Source: Silicimonas sp.
GTDB taxonomy: Bacteria > Pseudomonadota > Alphaproteobacteria > Rhodobacterales > Rhodobacteraceae
Direction of reading: 5' to 3'
Assembly (NCBI GenBank): GCA_022826385.1
Contig: JAJDUZ010000027.1
Coordinates: forward strand, 186,001-250,000
Length of the DNA: 64,000 bases
Positions 8,110 to 16,483 of this stretch are shown here, in pieces. A program made the position numbers and the translations under genes. Each line of letters begins with the position of its first letter. The stretch's first letter is position 1. The notes beneath the pieces are model-generated. The model ran no database searches. It was not told where the DNA came from and saw only the letters and a list, made by a program, of their open reading frames with translations.

Positions 8110-8603
8110 CGCCGGAATTCCTGCTCGGTCACGACTGTACCCCAAGCGGCCCCTTCGGCTTCCGACACCAGCTTGAAGCCAAAGCTCTCGTAAAGATGGC
8201 GCGCCTGATCCAGACCCGCAAAGGTGGTCAGCCAGACCCGTCCATTCGCATGGTGTTCCGCGTGGGCGACCGCTTGCGCCAGCAACTTGCGTCCCAAGCC
8301 GGTTCCGCGACAGCGATCCGAAACGATGAACCAACGCAGATGCGCGCCGCGCTTCCCTGAATCGGGATCGTTGAGATCAAGAACCAAAGACGCTGCCGCA
8401 CCCTGTTCGTCCCGTGCAATTAGGATCAGGTCATTGACGGCTTGCCGATCTGCAAATTCGGCCAGCTCTCGGGCTACCTTGGCTTCAAAGAAGGTGCCGA
8501 ACCCCCAATGCTTGGCATAGTGGGTTCCATGTATGGTGACGATCGTGCCAAGCGCGCCCGGAAAGAACCGATCCACGATTTCCAAATTTGGATCTGCGCC
8601 CAA
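8106..8603 (-). CDS. GNAT-family N-acetyltransferase
   Basis: A 165-residue GNAT protein. The acetyl-CoA loop is RCRGTGLGRKLL (about 97-108), preceded by the beta-strand AHLRWFIVSD. The C-terminal LYESFGFKLVSE is the usual end of the fold. The substrate cannot be predicted. The start appears to be TTG at 8603 with a weak ribosome site; a GTG nine codons in is possible. It lies 18 bases after the CAP lipoprotein gene on the same strand and is probably cotranscribed with it. Confidence 0.85.
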   Translation of the reverse strand: MGADPNLEIVDRFFPGALGTIVTIHGTHYAKHWGFGTFFEAKVARELAEFADRQAVNDLILIARDEQGAAASLVLDLNDPDSGKRGAHLRWFIVSDRCRGTGLGRKLLAQAVAHAEHHANGRVWLTTFAGLDQARHLYESFGFKLVSEAEGAAWGTVVTEQEFRR

Positions 8604-8621
8604 GGCCGCCGATGGTTTTCG

Positions 8622-9155
8622 TTAGCTTCCAGCGCCGCCGGTCGATGCCGGTTGGCCGGTCACCAATGTCCACCAGATCTTGCCGGACGGTTCCTGAAAC
8701 CATGCAAACCCAAGATCACGCGCCCGCGGATCAAGGATAACTTCGCGTGTCTCCGGCATTTCCATCCATGCAGCCAAGGTCTGAAGCTCGGTCTCGAACG
8801 TCTCGGAGATGTTCTCGCCGATCAGGCGACCGCGATAGCCGACGCGCTGTACGCGGTCGAGCGGGCTGGAACCATCGGATCCGAAATGCCATGGCCGGTT
8901 CTGGATCGACATGTCACGGGCATGGGTCTGGGCGGCGGCTGTCAGCTCGGAGTTGAGGCGGACAGGGGCAGCGCTGCGAGCCTGTCGCAAGGCGTTCACA
9001 CCGTCGAGCATCCGGAACTGGATCTCGGCCGTGTCGCCGCTTTGAATGCGATAGATCTGCGGCAAAGGTTTGCCGTCCGGCCCGAATCGCGGTTCGGGGG
9101 TCGAGCATGCAGCAAGCGCAAAGAGCGCGGCGAATATGAGGGAAAATCGCAACAT
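8622..9155 (-). CDS. CAP/SCP-domain lipoprotein
   Basis: A 177-residue protein with signal peptide MLRFSLIFAALFALAAC, whose lipobox Cys17 suggests outer-membrane or periplasmic anchoring. The body is a CAP (cysteine-rich secretory protein, SCP/PR1) domain: NALRQARSAAPVRLNSEL, AAQTHARDMSIQNRPWHFG with the conserved His, RVGYRGRLIGENIS, and LDPRARDLGFAW near the end. I chose ATG 9155 because it gives a clean lipoprotein signal; an upstream in-frame start at 9197 would add 14 residues. Bacterial CAP proteins are often wall- or secretion-related but rarely have proven activity. Two L,D-transpeptidase genes flank it. Confidence 0.88.
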   Translation of the reverse strand: MLRFSLIFAALFALAACSTPEPRFGPDGKPLPQIYRIQSGDTAEIQFRMLDGVNALRQARSAAPVRLNSELTAAAQTHARDMSIQNRPWHFGSDGSSPLDRVQRVGYRGRLIGENISETFETELQTLAAWMEMPETREVILDPRARDLGFAWFQEPSGKIWWTLVTGQPASTGGAGS

Positions 9156-9308
9156 GGGGGCCCGTATGTGTTCCGTTCGCGACAGGCTTACAGGCAAGTT
9201 GACCCCTATTCAAACCAGATCGGCGAACAAACGCTTCTGTGAATTGCGGGTTGTGACTTGTTTAACTATGGTCGCCGACGATCAAGGGAACACCTCGGAG
9301 GTTTGTTC

Positions 9309-9902
9309 GTGTCAGGTAAATTTGCCCCGTTTTTCAATCGTCGCCTGTTCTTGACGGGCGCGCTCGCATCGGCAGCGGTTCCGGCTGTTGCGCAGACAAG
9401 CGGTGAAACGGTCGAGTACCGCTCCAAAGTCGGCAGCGTGCGCCGCAATGCGTCGAGCTTCCGCGCGCTGGACTGGGAACCCTATTTCGACAACACGCGT
9501 GGCGGCGCCATTCTGGTGGACCTCTCGTCGCGCGCGCTGCACTTCTGGAACAGCGACCGGACGGTCTACAAGCTGTATCCGACCAGCGTCCCGTTGTCCG
9601 AGGATTTGACCCGGCGTGGTCGCACCAAGATCGTGCGCAAGGTCGAAGGCCCGTCGTGGCGTCCGACGCCCGCGATGAAACAGCGGAACCCGGATTGGCC
9701 CGACTTTGTAGGCCCCGGCCCGGATAACCCGCTTGGCACCCATGCGTTGTACCTGAGCTGGACGTATTACCGAATCCACGGCACGCATGACACGCGCAAG
9801 ATCGGTCGACGGTCGTCGAACGGCTGTATCGGTCTCTATAACGAGCACATCTCGGAGCTTTACGCGCTGTCGGGTGTGGGCGCGCAGGTGCTGCTGATCT
9901 GA
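9309..9902 (+). CDS. L,D-transpeptidase (YkuD family) with Tat-like signal
   Basis: A 197-residue periplasmic enzyme. The start is GTG 9309 with an excellent ribosome site (GGAGG at 9297-9301, 7-base spacing); a TTG 51 bases upstream is in frame but has no such site. The N-terminus carries a twin-arginine-like motif (FNRRLFLTGALASAA) followed by AVAQ, suggesting Tat export. The YkuD domain shows YYRIHGTHDTRKIG with the conserved His, then RRSSNGCIGLYN with the catalytic Cys. Related proteins are common in Rhodobacterales in several copies, as here. A strong intrinsic terminator follows at 9928-9965. Confidence 0.92.
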   Translation: MSGKFAPFFNRRLFLTGALASAAVPAVAQTSGETVEYRSKVGSVRRNASSFRALDWEPYFDNTRGGAILVDLSSRALHFWNSDRTVYKLYPTSVPLSEDLTRRGRTKIVRKVEGPSWRPTPAMKQRNPDWPDFVGPGPDNPLGTHALYLSWTYYRIHGTHDTRKIGRRSSNGCIGLYNEHISELYALSGVGAQVLLI

Positions 9903-9927
9903 CGAATCGTCAGAAAACCGGATTATC

Positions 9928-9965
9928 GAAACGGTCGAGGCCTTTGGTTTCGACCGTTTCTTTTT
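9928..9965 (+). terminator. Rho-independent terminator of the L,D-transpeptidase gene
   Basis: GAAACGGTCGA (9928-9938) pairs perfectly with TCGACCGTTTC (9950-9960) around an 11-base loop, followed by TTTTT at 9961-9965. It is 26 bases after the stop codon. Confidence 0.9.
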
Positions 9966-10086
9966 GGAAAACAGCGCCTTGTGCCTGTTGTGACTGCGAA
10001 AGCCCAAATGTGGCAGTATCAGGGCGAATTTGGCCTAAATTCTGCCTTACACGTCAAAATGGCCTGATTTTGCTGCGCGCCTTGGT

Positions 10087-10109
10087 TAACTTGAATGTGT
10101 TCAAAGTTA
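10087..10109. promoter_or_regulatory. Imperfect inverted repeat upstream of the small membrane protein
   Basis: TAACTTGAA and TTCAAAGTTA flank TGTG, giving a near-palindrome that is broken by one extra A. It lies 22 bases before the ATG of the 51-residue membrane protein. It could be a repressor or activator site. The binding protein is unknown. Confidence 0.3.
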
Positions 10110-10131
10110 GACCAGTACCAAGGTGCCCCAC

Positions 10132-10287
10132 ATGCGTATTCTGCTTGCCCTGATGTTCTTCACCCCGGTCATCGCATTTGCCGCTGTTCAGCGCGGTGTC
10201 GAAGCCGTGACGCCCGTGATGATTGCCTTCGTGCTGGTCGCGATGGTGGCGCAGTTCCTTGTCGAACGCCGCGCCGGGCGGTCTTAA
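10132..10287 (+). CDS. Small hydrophobic membrane protein, 51 residues
   Basis: Starts MRILLALMFFTPVIAFAAVQ and ends FLVERRAGRS. There are two hydrophobic stretches (about 3-18 and 25-43) separated by a short polar turn, with a basic C-terminus. The first could instead be a signal peptide ending in AFAA. It has no recognised family, and its stop overlaps the hemH stop by 4 bases in convergent orientation. ATG preceded by AAGGTG, upstream non-coding space of about 165 bases after the terminator, and an inverted repeat in that space support it as a real gene. Function unknown. Confidence 0.6.
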   Translation: MRILLALMFFTPVIAFAAVQRGVEAVTPVMIAFVLVAMVAQFLVERRAGRS

Positions 10288-11345
10288 GCGGACCAGCCCT
10301 TCAGACTGTCTTCGATGGCTTCGGTCAGCGCCGTGATATGCGCGTCGTCATCGTTCAGGCAGGGAATATAGGTGAAATGCTCGCCGCCGGCTTCTTCGAA
10401 GCTTTCCTTGATCTCTTCGTTGATCTCTTCCAGCGTCTCGATGCAATCGGCTGAAAACGCTGGGGCGATGACGGCGATGTTCTTCTTGCCGTCTTCGGCC
10501 AGCCGCGCGACTTCTTCCACGGTATAAGGCTTCAACCACTCTTCCGGGCCAAAGCGTGACTGGAAGGTGGTGACGATGTCGGTGTCGCCCCAGCCCAGCC
10601 GTTCCTTAAGAAGGCGCGTCGTTTTCTGGCACTGGCAGTGATAGGGGTCGCCTTCCAGCAGATACCGCTTCGGAACTCCGTGATAGGAGCACACTAGGAT
10701 GTCCGGCTTGGTCTCGGCGGCGGCATAGGCGCGTTCGACCGACTGCGCGAGCGCTTCGATATAGGACGCGCGGGCGAAATAGGGGGGCACGGTGCGCACT
10801 TCCGGCACCCATTTTTCGTCGATCAGGGCTCGAAAGAACTGGTCATTCGCGGTCGCGGTCGTTGCCCCGGCATATTGCGGGTAGAGCGGGAAGAACAGGA
10901 TCTTGCGGCAGCCCTGTTCGACCAGAGCGCGGACCTTGGACTTGGTCGATGGATTGCCATAGCGCATGCAGAAATCGACAACCACGTCGTCGCCATAGCG
11001 TTTCTGCATCTCGGCCTTGATCTTGGCCGTCTGGTCCTTGGTGATTGTCATCAGCGGGCTTTCCCCCGCCTCTTCATTCCAGATCGACTTGTATGCGGCG
11101 CCCGAGGTGAAGGGACGTTTTGTCAGGATCACAAGCTGCAACAGCGGTTGCCAGACCCATGGGCTATAGTCGATCACGCGCCGGTCCGAGAGAAATTCGT
11201 TCAGGTAACGGCGCATTGACCAATAGTCGTAACCATCGGGCGTGCCGAGATTGGCCAGCAGGACGCCGACCTTCTGGTGTGGAACGGCCGGATGCTCGGG
11301 CGGCAGATGAGATGTGGTATCAACCATGTTCTTGGCGTCGAGCAT
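10284..11345 (-). CDS. hemH: Ferrochelatase
   Basis: A 353-residue ferrochelatase that inserts ferrous iron into protoporphyrin IX in the last step of heme synthesis. The family hallmarks are present: LLANLGTPDG (29-38), FFPLYPQYAG (151-160), SYHGVPKRYL with the metal-site His222, and PAFSADCIETLEEI with Glu303. Cysteines in YHCQC (237, 239) are an extra feature common in bacterial members. The start ATG 11345 has GGAAAGGAA upstream. The first 23 residues before KVGVLLANLG are likely flexible. It appears monocistronic. Confidence 0.96.
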   Translation of the reverse strand: MLDAKNMVDTTSHLPPEHPAVPHQKVGVLLANLGTPDGYDYWSMRRYLNEFLSDRRVIDYSPWVWQPLLQLVILTKRPFTSGAAYKSIWNEEAGESPLMTITKDQTAKIKAEMQKRYGDDVVVDFCMRYGNPSTKSKVRALVEQGCRKILFFPLYPQYAGATTATANDQFFRALIDEKWVPEVRTVPPYFARASYIEALAQSVERAYAAAETKPDILVCSYHGVPKRYLLEGDPYHCQCQKTTRLLKERLGWGDTDIVTTFQSRFGPEEWLKPYTVEEVARLAEDGKKNIAVIAPAFSADCIETLEEINEEIKESFEEAGGEHFTYIPCLNDDDAHITALTEAIEDSLKGWSA

Positions 11346-11409
11346 AGCGCAAGTTCCTTTCCGAGCGATAGCCGGGACTTAATCGTATCCAGCGTCAGGT
11401 CAACAGGGC

Positions 11410-12231
11410 CTAGTCGCGCTTCAGCGGTGTTTCCGGCACACCCAGCGCGTCCGACAGTCGCACCTTGGCCGAACCGGGCCGCAAGGGTTGCTGTTGTGTC
11501 TCTGCCGGTGCCCATCCGGTGAGGAAGACGATTTCGAAGGTCGCGATCAGGTATTCGTCGTCGGAATAATGTTCGCGATAGAGGCGATCGGCGGTCTCGA
11601 AAACCGCGCGATGGGTTGGACTGCGATGCCGTTGTGCAAGGGCGTTGGTTTCGCCCATTCCACGTAAATCGCGCACCAACGCAGGAAAATCAGGGTATCG
11701 GACCGTCAGTTTCATGCTGTCTGCCACCGGCAAGGCGAACCCCGCCCTTTGCAACAGGCCGCCGAGATCGCGAATATCGGCCATCGGCAAAACGCGGGGC
11801 GAAAGCCCTCCGGTCACTTGCGTTTCCGCCTCCGCCAGCACCGCCCGAAGCTCCTGCAAAGTCGAACCGCCGAACATGATCCCCAGAAACAGGCCATCCG
11901 GTTGCAGAGCCAGACGGGACTGCACCAGTTGGCCAACGGGATCGTCGGCCCAATGCAGGCCAAAGGCGTGAATGACCAGATCCTGTGCAGCTTGCTGAAC
12001 ATCAAGGCGCGGCGTGTCGGCAATAACGGCCGCGTTCGGCATAGCTTCCAGCAGGGCTTCGGACACATGCCCGATCAGCAGGGGCGACGTGAACGACTTG
12101 TTAACCTCGATCAGCCTTTCCTTGAGCTCGGCGGCTGCCGCCTCGTGCAAGAACAGCGCGGGGGAGCGGGCGGCACGGGCTCGGTGCAGGTCGAGGGCGT
12201 GACGGTCGGTCAGGATCGGTGCGTCGGACAT
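11410..12231 (-). CDS. NDUFAF5-like SAM-dependent methyltransferase (degenerate cofactor loop)
   Basis: A 273-residue protein resembling the NDUFAF5/BioC-type methyltransferases of alphaproteobacteria: LTDRHALDLHRARAARS at the start, LHWADDPVGQLVQSRLALQP in the middle, and MKLTVRYPDFPALVRDLRGM, TNAL and YIATFEIVFLTGW near the end. Mitochondrial NDUFAF5 hydroxylates an arginine of complex I, and the bacterial role may be similar. The usual GxGxG cofactor loop is replaced by SPLLIGHVSEALLEAMPN, so S-adenosylmethionine binding is doubtful. I chose ATG 12231; the longer reading overlaps the divergent comF. Only 23 bases separate the two start codons, so their promoters must overlap the coding ends. 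Confidence 0.75.
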   Translation of the reverse strand: MSDAPILTDRHALDLHRARAARSPALFLHEAAAAELKERLIEVNKSFTSPLLIGHVSEALLEAMPNAAVIADTPRLDVQQAAQDLVIHAFGLHWADDPVGQLVQSRLALQPDGLFLGIMFGGSTLQELRAVLAEAETQVTGGLSPRVLPMADIRDLGGLLQRAGFALPVADSMKLTVRYPDFPALVRDLRGMGETNALAQRHRSPTHRAVFETADRLYREHYSDDEYLIATFEIVFLTGWAPAETQQQPLRPGSAKVRLSDALGVPETPLKRD

Positions 12232-12254
12232 GATGTGGCGGAAGGTAGAGACGG

Positions 12255-12977
12255 ATGCGTCGATTGCAACGGGCGTTGTCGCTGGTTTACCCGGACCAAT
12301 GCATGATGTGCGAAGCCCGGGTCGAGGAGCGCGGTGGGCTTTGCGGCCCGTGCTGGCGCGAGACACCTTTCCTGCAGGGCTTGGTTTGCCACGCGTGCGG
12401 TTCGTCGCTGCCGGGTGAGGATGCGGGCGAGGTTTTGTGCGACACCTGCCTTGCGCTTCCCCGTCCGTGGGAGGCCGGGCGGGCAGCGATTTCGTATCGC
12501 GATGCCGGGCGCCGCGTGGTTCTGGCCCTGAAGCATCGGGACAGGCTGGATCTGGTGCCTGCTGCTGCCGAATGGTTGCACCGGGCCGGACAACCGTTGT
12601 TCCGGCCGGACACGGTGCTGGTGCCGGTTCCGGTGCATTGGACCCGCCTGCTGACCCGACGCTACAATCAGGCTGCTGAGCTTTGCCGCGGCTTGGCGCG
12701 CGTGTCCGGGTTGCAGGCGGTCCCGGATGCGCTCTTGCGAACGCGGCGCACGCCGATGCTGGATGGTCTGACCGTTGCGGAACGGTTCGATACGCTGAGC
12801 GGCGCGATCAAGGTTGACCCAGAGCGTTCGGACGCGCTGGCGGGGCGCGACGTTTGCGTGATGGACGATGTCATGACTTCAGGTGCGACCTTGGCGGCTG
12901 CGACCGGGGCGATTTATGCAGCGGGCGCAGAGCGGGTGTGCGTGCTTGTACTGGCGCGGGTCGAGAAAGACCCCTAA
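12255..12977 (+). CDS. comF: ComF-family phosphoribosyltransferase-like protein
   Basis: A 240-residue ComF homologue. The N-terminal third has paired cysteines (MCEARVEERGGLCGPC and VCHACGSSL, then CDTC near 61-64) forming zinc-ribbon-like knuckles. The C-terminal part is a type I phosphoribosyltransferase fold with LVPVPVHWTRLLTRRYNQA and the PRPP-binding motif VCVMDDVMTSGATL. In naturally competent bacteria ComF is needed for DNA uptake. In Rhodobacteraceae it is a conserved gene of unclear physiological role. It is followed by grxC after 27 bases. Confidence 0.9.
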   Translation: MRRLQRALSLVYPDQCMMCEARVEERGGLCGPCWRETPFLQGLVCHACGSSLPGEDAGEVLCDTCLALPRPWEAGRAAISYRDAGRRVVLALKHRDRLDLVPAAAEWLHRAGQPLFRPDTVLVPVPVHWTRLLTRRYNQAAELCRGLARVSGLQAVPDALLRTRRTPMLDGLTVAERFDTLSGAIKVDPERSDALAGRDVCVMDDVMTSGATLAAATGAIYAAGAERVCVLVLARVEKDP

Positions 12978-13004
12978 GTAATGGTCGCAACGACGGAGCG
13001 ACCC

Positions 13005-13262
13005 ATGAAACATGTCGAAATCTATACCTCGCCGCTTTGCGGCTATTGCCATGCCGCCAAACGGCTGTTGAGCCAGAAAGGCGTGAGCTTCGCGGAAGTC
13101 GACGTGTCTCGTGACCCGGCGAAGCGGCAGGAAATGATGTCGCGCGCAGGCGGTCGCCATACGGTTCCGCAGATCTTCATCGGCGAGACCCATGTGGGCG
13201 GGTATGATGATCTGTCGGCGCTGGAGCGGACCGGCAAGCTTGATCCCCTGCTTGCCGCCTGA
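13005..13262 (+). CDS. grxC: Glutaredoxin 3
   Basis: An 85-residue glutaredoxin, exactly the family size. It has the redox site CGYC (12-15) rather than the more common CPYC, the cis-proline segment HTVPQIFIG and the glutathione-binding GGYDDL. It reduces disulfides with glutathione in the cytoplasm. ATG 13005 has GGAGCG upstream; an in-frame start at 12981 would add eight residues. It lies between comF and the nitrilase-family gene in what looks like one operon. Confidence 0.95.
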   Translation: MKHVEIYTSPLCGYCHAAKRLLSQKGVSFAEVDVSRDPAKRQEMMSRAGGRHTVPQIFIGETHVGGYDDLSALERTGKLDPLLAA

Positions 13263-13268
13263 CGGGCG

Positions 13269-14099
13269 ATGCGCGTTGGCCTGATCCAGATGACAAGCTC
13301 GGACGATCCGTCCGAGAATCTGAGCGCTGTGACAAGCCTGATCGAAGCGGCGGCCGCGGATGGGGCAGAGTTCGTTCTGACGCCCGAAGTGACGAATTGC
13401 GTGTCGGCCAGTCGCACCGGGCAGACGCAGGTTCTTGCCACGGAAGCCGAAGATCAAACGCTTCCGGCGCTGTGTGATCTGGCGGCGACTCTGGGCGTTA
13501 CGCTGCTGATCGGCTCGCTTGCCCTTAGGGCCGAGGACGAGGCGCGGTTCGTGAACCGGTCGTTCCTGATCGGGCCCGATGGCTTGGTGCGCGCGCGGTA
13601 CGACAAGATGCATATGTTCGACGTGACCCTGTCCGAGACGGAAACCTATCGCGAAAGCGATGGATACCGGCCCGGGGACCGCGCGGTCGTGTCATATGTT
13701 AAAGATACGCCGGTTGGTCTTACGGTTTGTTATGATCTGCGGTTCCCCTATCTCTATCGCGACCTTGCGCAAGCGGGGGCTTGTATCTTGACGGTGCCGT
13801 CCGCGTTCTCGCCCGACACAGGGCCGGTGCATTGGGAAACCCTGTTGCGCGCGCGCGCGATCGAAACCGGAAGTTTCGTTCTGGCCCCGGCGCAGACGGG
13901 CGCGCACAAGGCGTCTCGCGGACGTGCGCGCAAGACTTGGGGTCATTCCATGGCCGTTGATCCTTGGGGCAATGTTCTGGCGGACGCCGGCACGAGCCCC
14001 GGCGTGACTTCTGTCGATCTGGACATGTCGATGGTCGAAGATGTCCGCCGCCGCCTGCCGTCGCTGACCCATGACCGCAGCTACGAGGTTGAGACGTGA
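13269..14099 (+). CDS. Nitrilase-family amidohydrolase, probably deaminated-glutathione amidase
   Basis: A 276-residue carbon-nitrogen hydrolase with the full catalytic triad: Glu40 (FVLTPEVTN), Lys113 (YDKMHMFDV) and Cys154 (GLTVCYDLRFP). The MHMFDV and YDLRFP contexts are those of the Nit1/YbeM group, which repairs deaminated glutathione. Its position next to grxC, a glutathione user, fits. It starts six bases after grxC and overlaps the marR start (GTGA). Omega-amidase activity is the main alternative. Confidence 0.88.
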   Translation: MRVGLIQMTSSDDPSENLSAVTSLIEAAAADGAEFVLTPEVTNCVSASRTGQTQVLATEAEDQTLPALCDLAATLGVTLLIGSLALRAEDEARFVNRSFLIGPDGLVRARYDKMHMFDVTLSETETYRESDGYRPGDRAVVSYVKDTPVGLTVCYDLRFPYLYRDLAQAGACILTVPSAFSPDTGPVHWETLLRARAIETGSFVLAPAQTGAHKASRGRARKTWGHSMAVDPWGNVLADAGTSPGVTSVDLDMSMVEDVRRRLPSLTHDRSYEVET

Positions 14100-14542
14100 G
14101 CGACGACAAGACACTGTCTGACCAGCTTGCGGTGGCGCTGTTCAGCGAGATCTTCGTGGTCGATCAATTGGCGCGGTCTCGCGTGGCCAAGGCTTTGCCG
14201 AAGGGCATGGAACTCAGCCATTTCTCGGTTCTGAACCTGCTTGCGCGGGGTGGCGAGAAATCCCCCGCCGAGTTGGCGCGCGCCTTCAACGTGACGCGGG
14301 GCGCGATGACCAACACGATCGGGAAGCTGGAATGGGCCGGTTACGTGCATGTCCGGCCCGATTGGGACGATGCGCGGCGGAAATACGTGTCGATCAGCCC
14401 GGCGGGTATCAAGGCGCGGGATGCCGCGTTTTCCGCGATCGAGCCGATCCTTGAGGATGCCGTGAAGGCGGTGGGCCGCGAGAAGGTGCGCGGCGCGCTT
14501 CCGGTCATGCGCGATCTGCGTCGGAACCTTACCGGCGAATAG
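14096..14542 (+). CDS. MarR-family transcriptional regulator
   Basis: A 148-residue winged-helix regulator. The recognition region is [20 protein letters not shown] (about 56-75), followed by the wing with [14 protein letters not shown]. The start is GTG 14096, overlapping the nitrilase stop. The last 14 bases overlap the 3' end of ubiG on the other strand. MarR proteins often respond to phenolics or oxidants; the ligand and targets here are unknown. Confidence 0.9.
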   Translation: MSDDKTLSDQLAVALFSEIFVVDQLARSRVAKALPKGMELSHFSVLNLLARGGEKSPAELARAFNVTRGAMTNTIGKLEWAGYVHVRPDWDDARRKYVSISPAGIKARDAAFSAIEPILEDAVKAVGREKVRGALPVMRDLRRNLTGE

Positions 14543-15272
14543 AGGCCGTGACGTAGTTCACCGACAGGTCGCGCGACGAGAGGCTCCAGCTCCACGACAC
14601 CGGATTGAAGACGACGCCTTTCCGGTCGACCGGGTCGAGGCCCGCTTTGGTCAGCAGGTCATAAAGCTCGTCCGGCGTGATGAATTTCGACCATTCATGC
14701 GTGCCCTTCGGCAGCCAGCGCATCACGTATTCGGCGCCGACAATCGCCATGACATAGCTTTTCGGGTTCCGGTTGATGGTCGAGCAGGTCATCAGCCCGC
14801 CCGGCTTCAACAGTGCATGACAAGCCGTCAGATAGGCCAGGGGGTCGGCCACATGCTCGACCACTTCCATGTTCAGGATCGCGTCGAACTGTTCACCGGC
14901 TTCGGCCAGCGCCTCGGCGGTGGTGTGGCGATAATCGATCTGCAAGCCCTGTTCTTCGGCATGCACCTTCGCGACGGGAATGTTGCGTTCGGCCGCGTCG
15001 GCCCCCACCACCTCGGCCCCCAGCCGCGCCATGGGTTCAGATAACAATCCACCGCCGCACCCGATGTCCAGAATACGCAAGCCTTCGAAGGGCTTTTCGC
15101 CGGACAGGTCGCGGTCGAACTCGGCCGCGATTTGTGACGTGATATAGTCCAACCGGCATGGATTCAGCATGTGCAGTGGCTTGAACTTGCCGTTCGGATC
15201 CCACCACTCGGCCGCCATGGCCTGAAATTTTTCGATCTCACCTTGGTCGATCGTGGATGCCATTGCCGTCAT
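14529..15272 (-). CDS. ubiG: Ubiquinone biosynthesis O-methyltransferase
   Basis: A 247-residue class I methyltransferase that performs both O-methylations in ubiquinone synthesis. It shows the UbiG signature [19 protein letters not shown] near residue 20, SAM motif [20 protein letters not shown] (about 67-85), motif post-I VVGADA, and [11 protein letters not shown]. The region [19 protein letters not shown] is typical for membrane association of this enzyme. MAST four codons in is an alternative start. The gene is convergent with marR. Confidence 0.95.
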   Translation of the reverse strand: MTAMASTIDQGEIEKFQAMAAEWWDPNGKFKPLHMLNPCRLDYITSQIAAEFDRDLSGEKPFEGLRILDIGCGGGLLSEPMARLGAEVVGADAAERNIPVAKVHAEEQGLQIDYRHTTAEALAEAGEQFDAILNMEVVEHVADPLAYLTACHALLKPGGLMTCSTINRNPKSYVMAIVGAEYVMRWLPKGTHEWSKFITPDELYDLLTKAGLDPVDRKGVVFNPVSWSWSLSSRDLSVNYVTASIRR

Positions 15273-15341
15273 TTTCCGCCCTCGGTCGAAAATCCTTGAA
15301 AAAGCCGTGTCACGGCTTCTTTCGAGGTATATAGGTCGCTC

Positions 15342-16316
15342 ATGGACCGAGCGTCAGATAAAAAGACTGCGTCACAATATCTCTATCGTCCGATCGACCC
15401 GTTCGATCAGCGCGTTCTGGACGTGGGCGATGGGCATCGGGTCTATGTCGAACAGTGCGGCAACCCGGATGGCATTCCTGTCGTGGTGCTGCATGGCGGA
15501 CCGGGGGGCGGGTGCAGCCCGACGATGCGGCGCTATTTCGACCCCAACGCCTATCGTGTCATCCTGTTTGACCAGCGCGGCTGTGGACGCTCGCGCCCGC
15601 ATGCCAGTATCGAGCACAACACCACATGGCATCTGGTGCGCGATATCGAGATGATCCGCGAGACTTTCGGGATAGATCGGTGGATCGTCTTTGGCGGCAG
15701 TTGGGGGGCCACGTTGGCCCTGATTTATGCGATCTCGCATCCCGACCGCGCGATGCACCTGATCTTGCGAAGCGTCTTCCTGATGACGCGCGCGGAACTG
15801 GATTGGTTCTATGGCGGTGGGGCCGCGCTGTTCTGGCCCGATGTCTGGCGGAACTTCCTTGCCCCGATCCCGGAAGACGAACGGGGTGATCTGATCGCGG
15901 CATATGCCAGACGTTTGTTCACCGGCGACCGCGCCACTGAAACGCGTTTTGCGCGGGCCTGGGCCAGTTGGGAGAACTCGCTGGCTTCCATTCGGAACGA
16001 TGGCCCTGTCGGAGACAGCCCGGCCGAATTCGCACGGGCCTTTGCCCGGCTGGAGAACCACTATTTCGCCAACCTCGGGTTTCTCGAGACAGATGGCTGG
16101 ATCGAAAAGAACCTTGACCGCATCGACCACATACCCGGTGTCGTGGTTCAGGGACGCTATGATATGATCTGCCCACCGGTCGTGGCGCATCGATTGACTG
16201 AAAAGTGGAAGAGCGCGCGTCTGCGGCTGATCCCGCGCGCGGGCCACGCCTTGAGCGAGCCCGGCATCAGCGCAGAACTCGTGCGCGCGACGGACGCCGC
16301 AAAGTTGCGCTATTAG
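15342..16316 (+). CDS. pip: Proline iminopeptidase
   Basis: A 324-residue alpha/beta hydrolase of peptidase family S33 that removes N-terminal proline from peptides. The oxyanion motif [10 protein letters not shown] (51-60), FDQRGCGRS, nucleophile Ser120 in [11 protein letters not shown], Asp274 in GRYDMICP and His302 in AGHALSEPG make a complete triad. The size is typical. No signal peptide is seen, so it is cytoplasmic. It stands alone between ubiG (divergent) and the secreted CAP protein. Confidence 0.95.
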   Translation: MDRASDKKTASQYLYRPIDPFDQRVLDVGDGHRVYVEQCGNPDGIPVVVLHGGPGGGCSPTMRRYFDPNAYRVILFDQRGCGRSRPHASIEHNTTWHLVRDIEMIRETFGIDRWIVFGGSWGATLALIYAISHPDRAMHLILRSVFLMTRAELDWFYGGGAALFWPDVWRNFLAPIPEDERGDLIAAYARRLFTGDRATETRFARAWASWENSLASIRNDGPVGDSPAEFARAFARLENHYFANLGFLETDGWIEKNLDRIDHIPGVVVQGRYDMICPPVVAHRLTEKWKSARLRLIPRAGHALSEPGISAELVRATDAAKLRY

Positions 16317-16483
16317 CGCCATCGGTCCTGAGCAGCATTTCGCCGAAAATCGAGAGATGCCTTTAAACAAGGGTATAGACTGTTATCAATTTCCCAACGA
16401 CTGCCGACGGTCCGCCGCGGTTTCGCCTTATTTCGAAGATTGGGTGAAGCGTGAGTGGTGGACTGTGAAGAGGAAATTGGGGA

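Noticed and set aside
10086-10109. CtrA binding site (TTAA-N7-TTAA)
   Set aside because: TTAAC and GTTAG are present but 17 bases apart, not seven, so the CtrA pattern does not hold. It is reported only as an inverted repeat.
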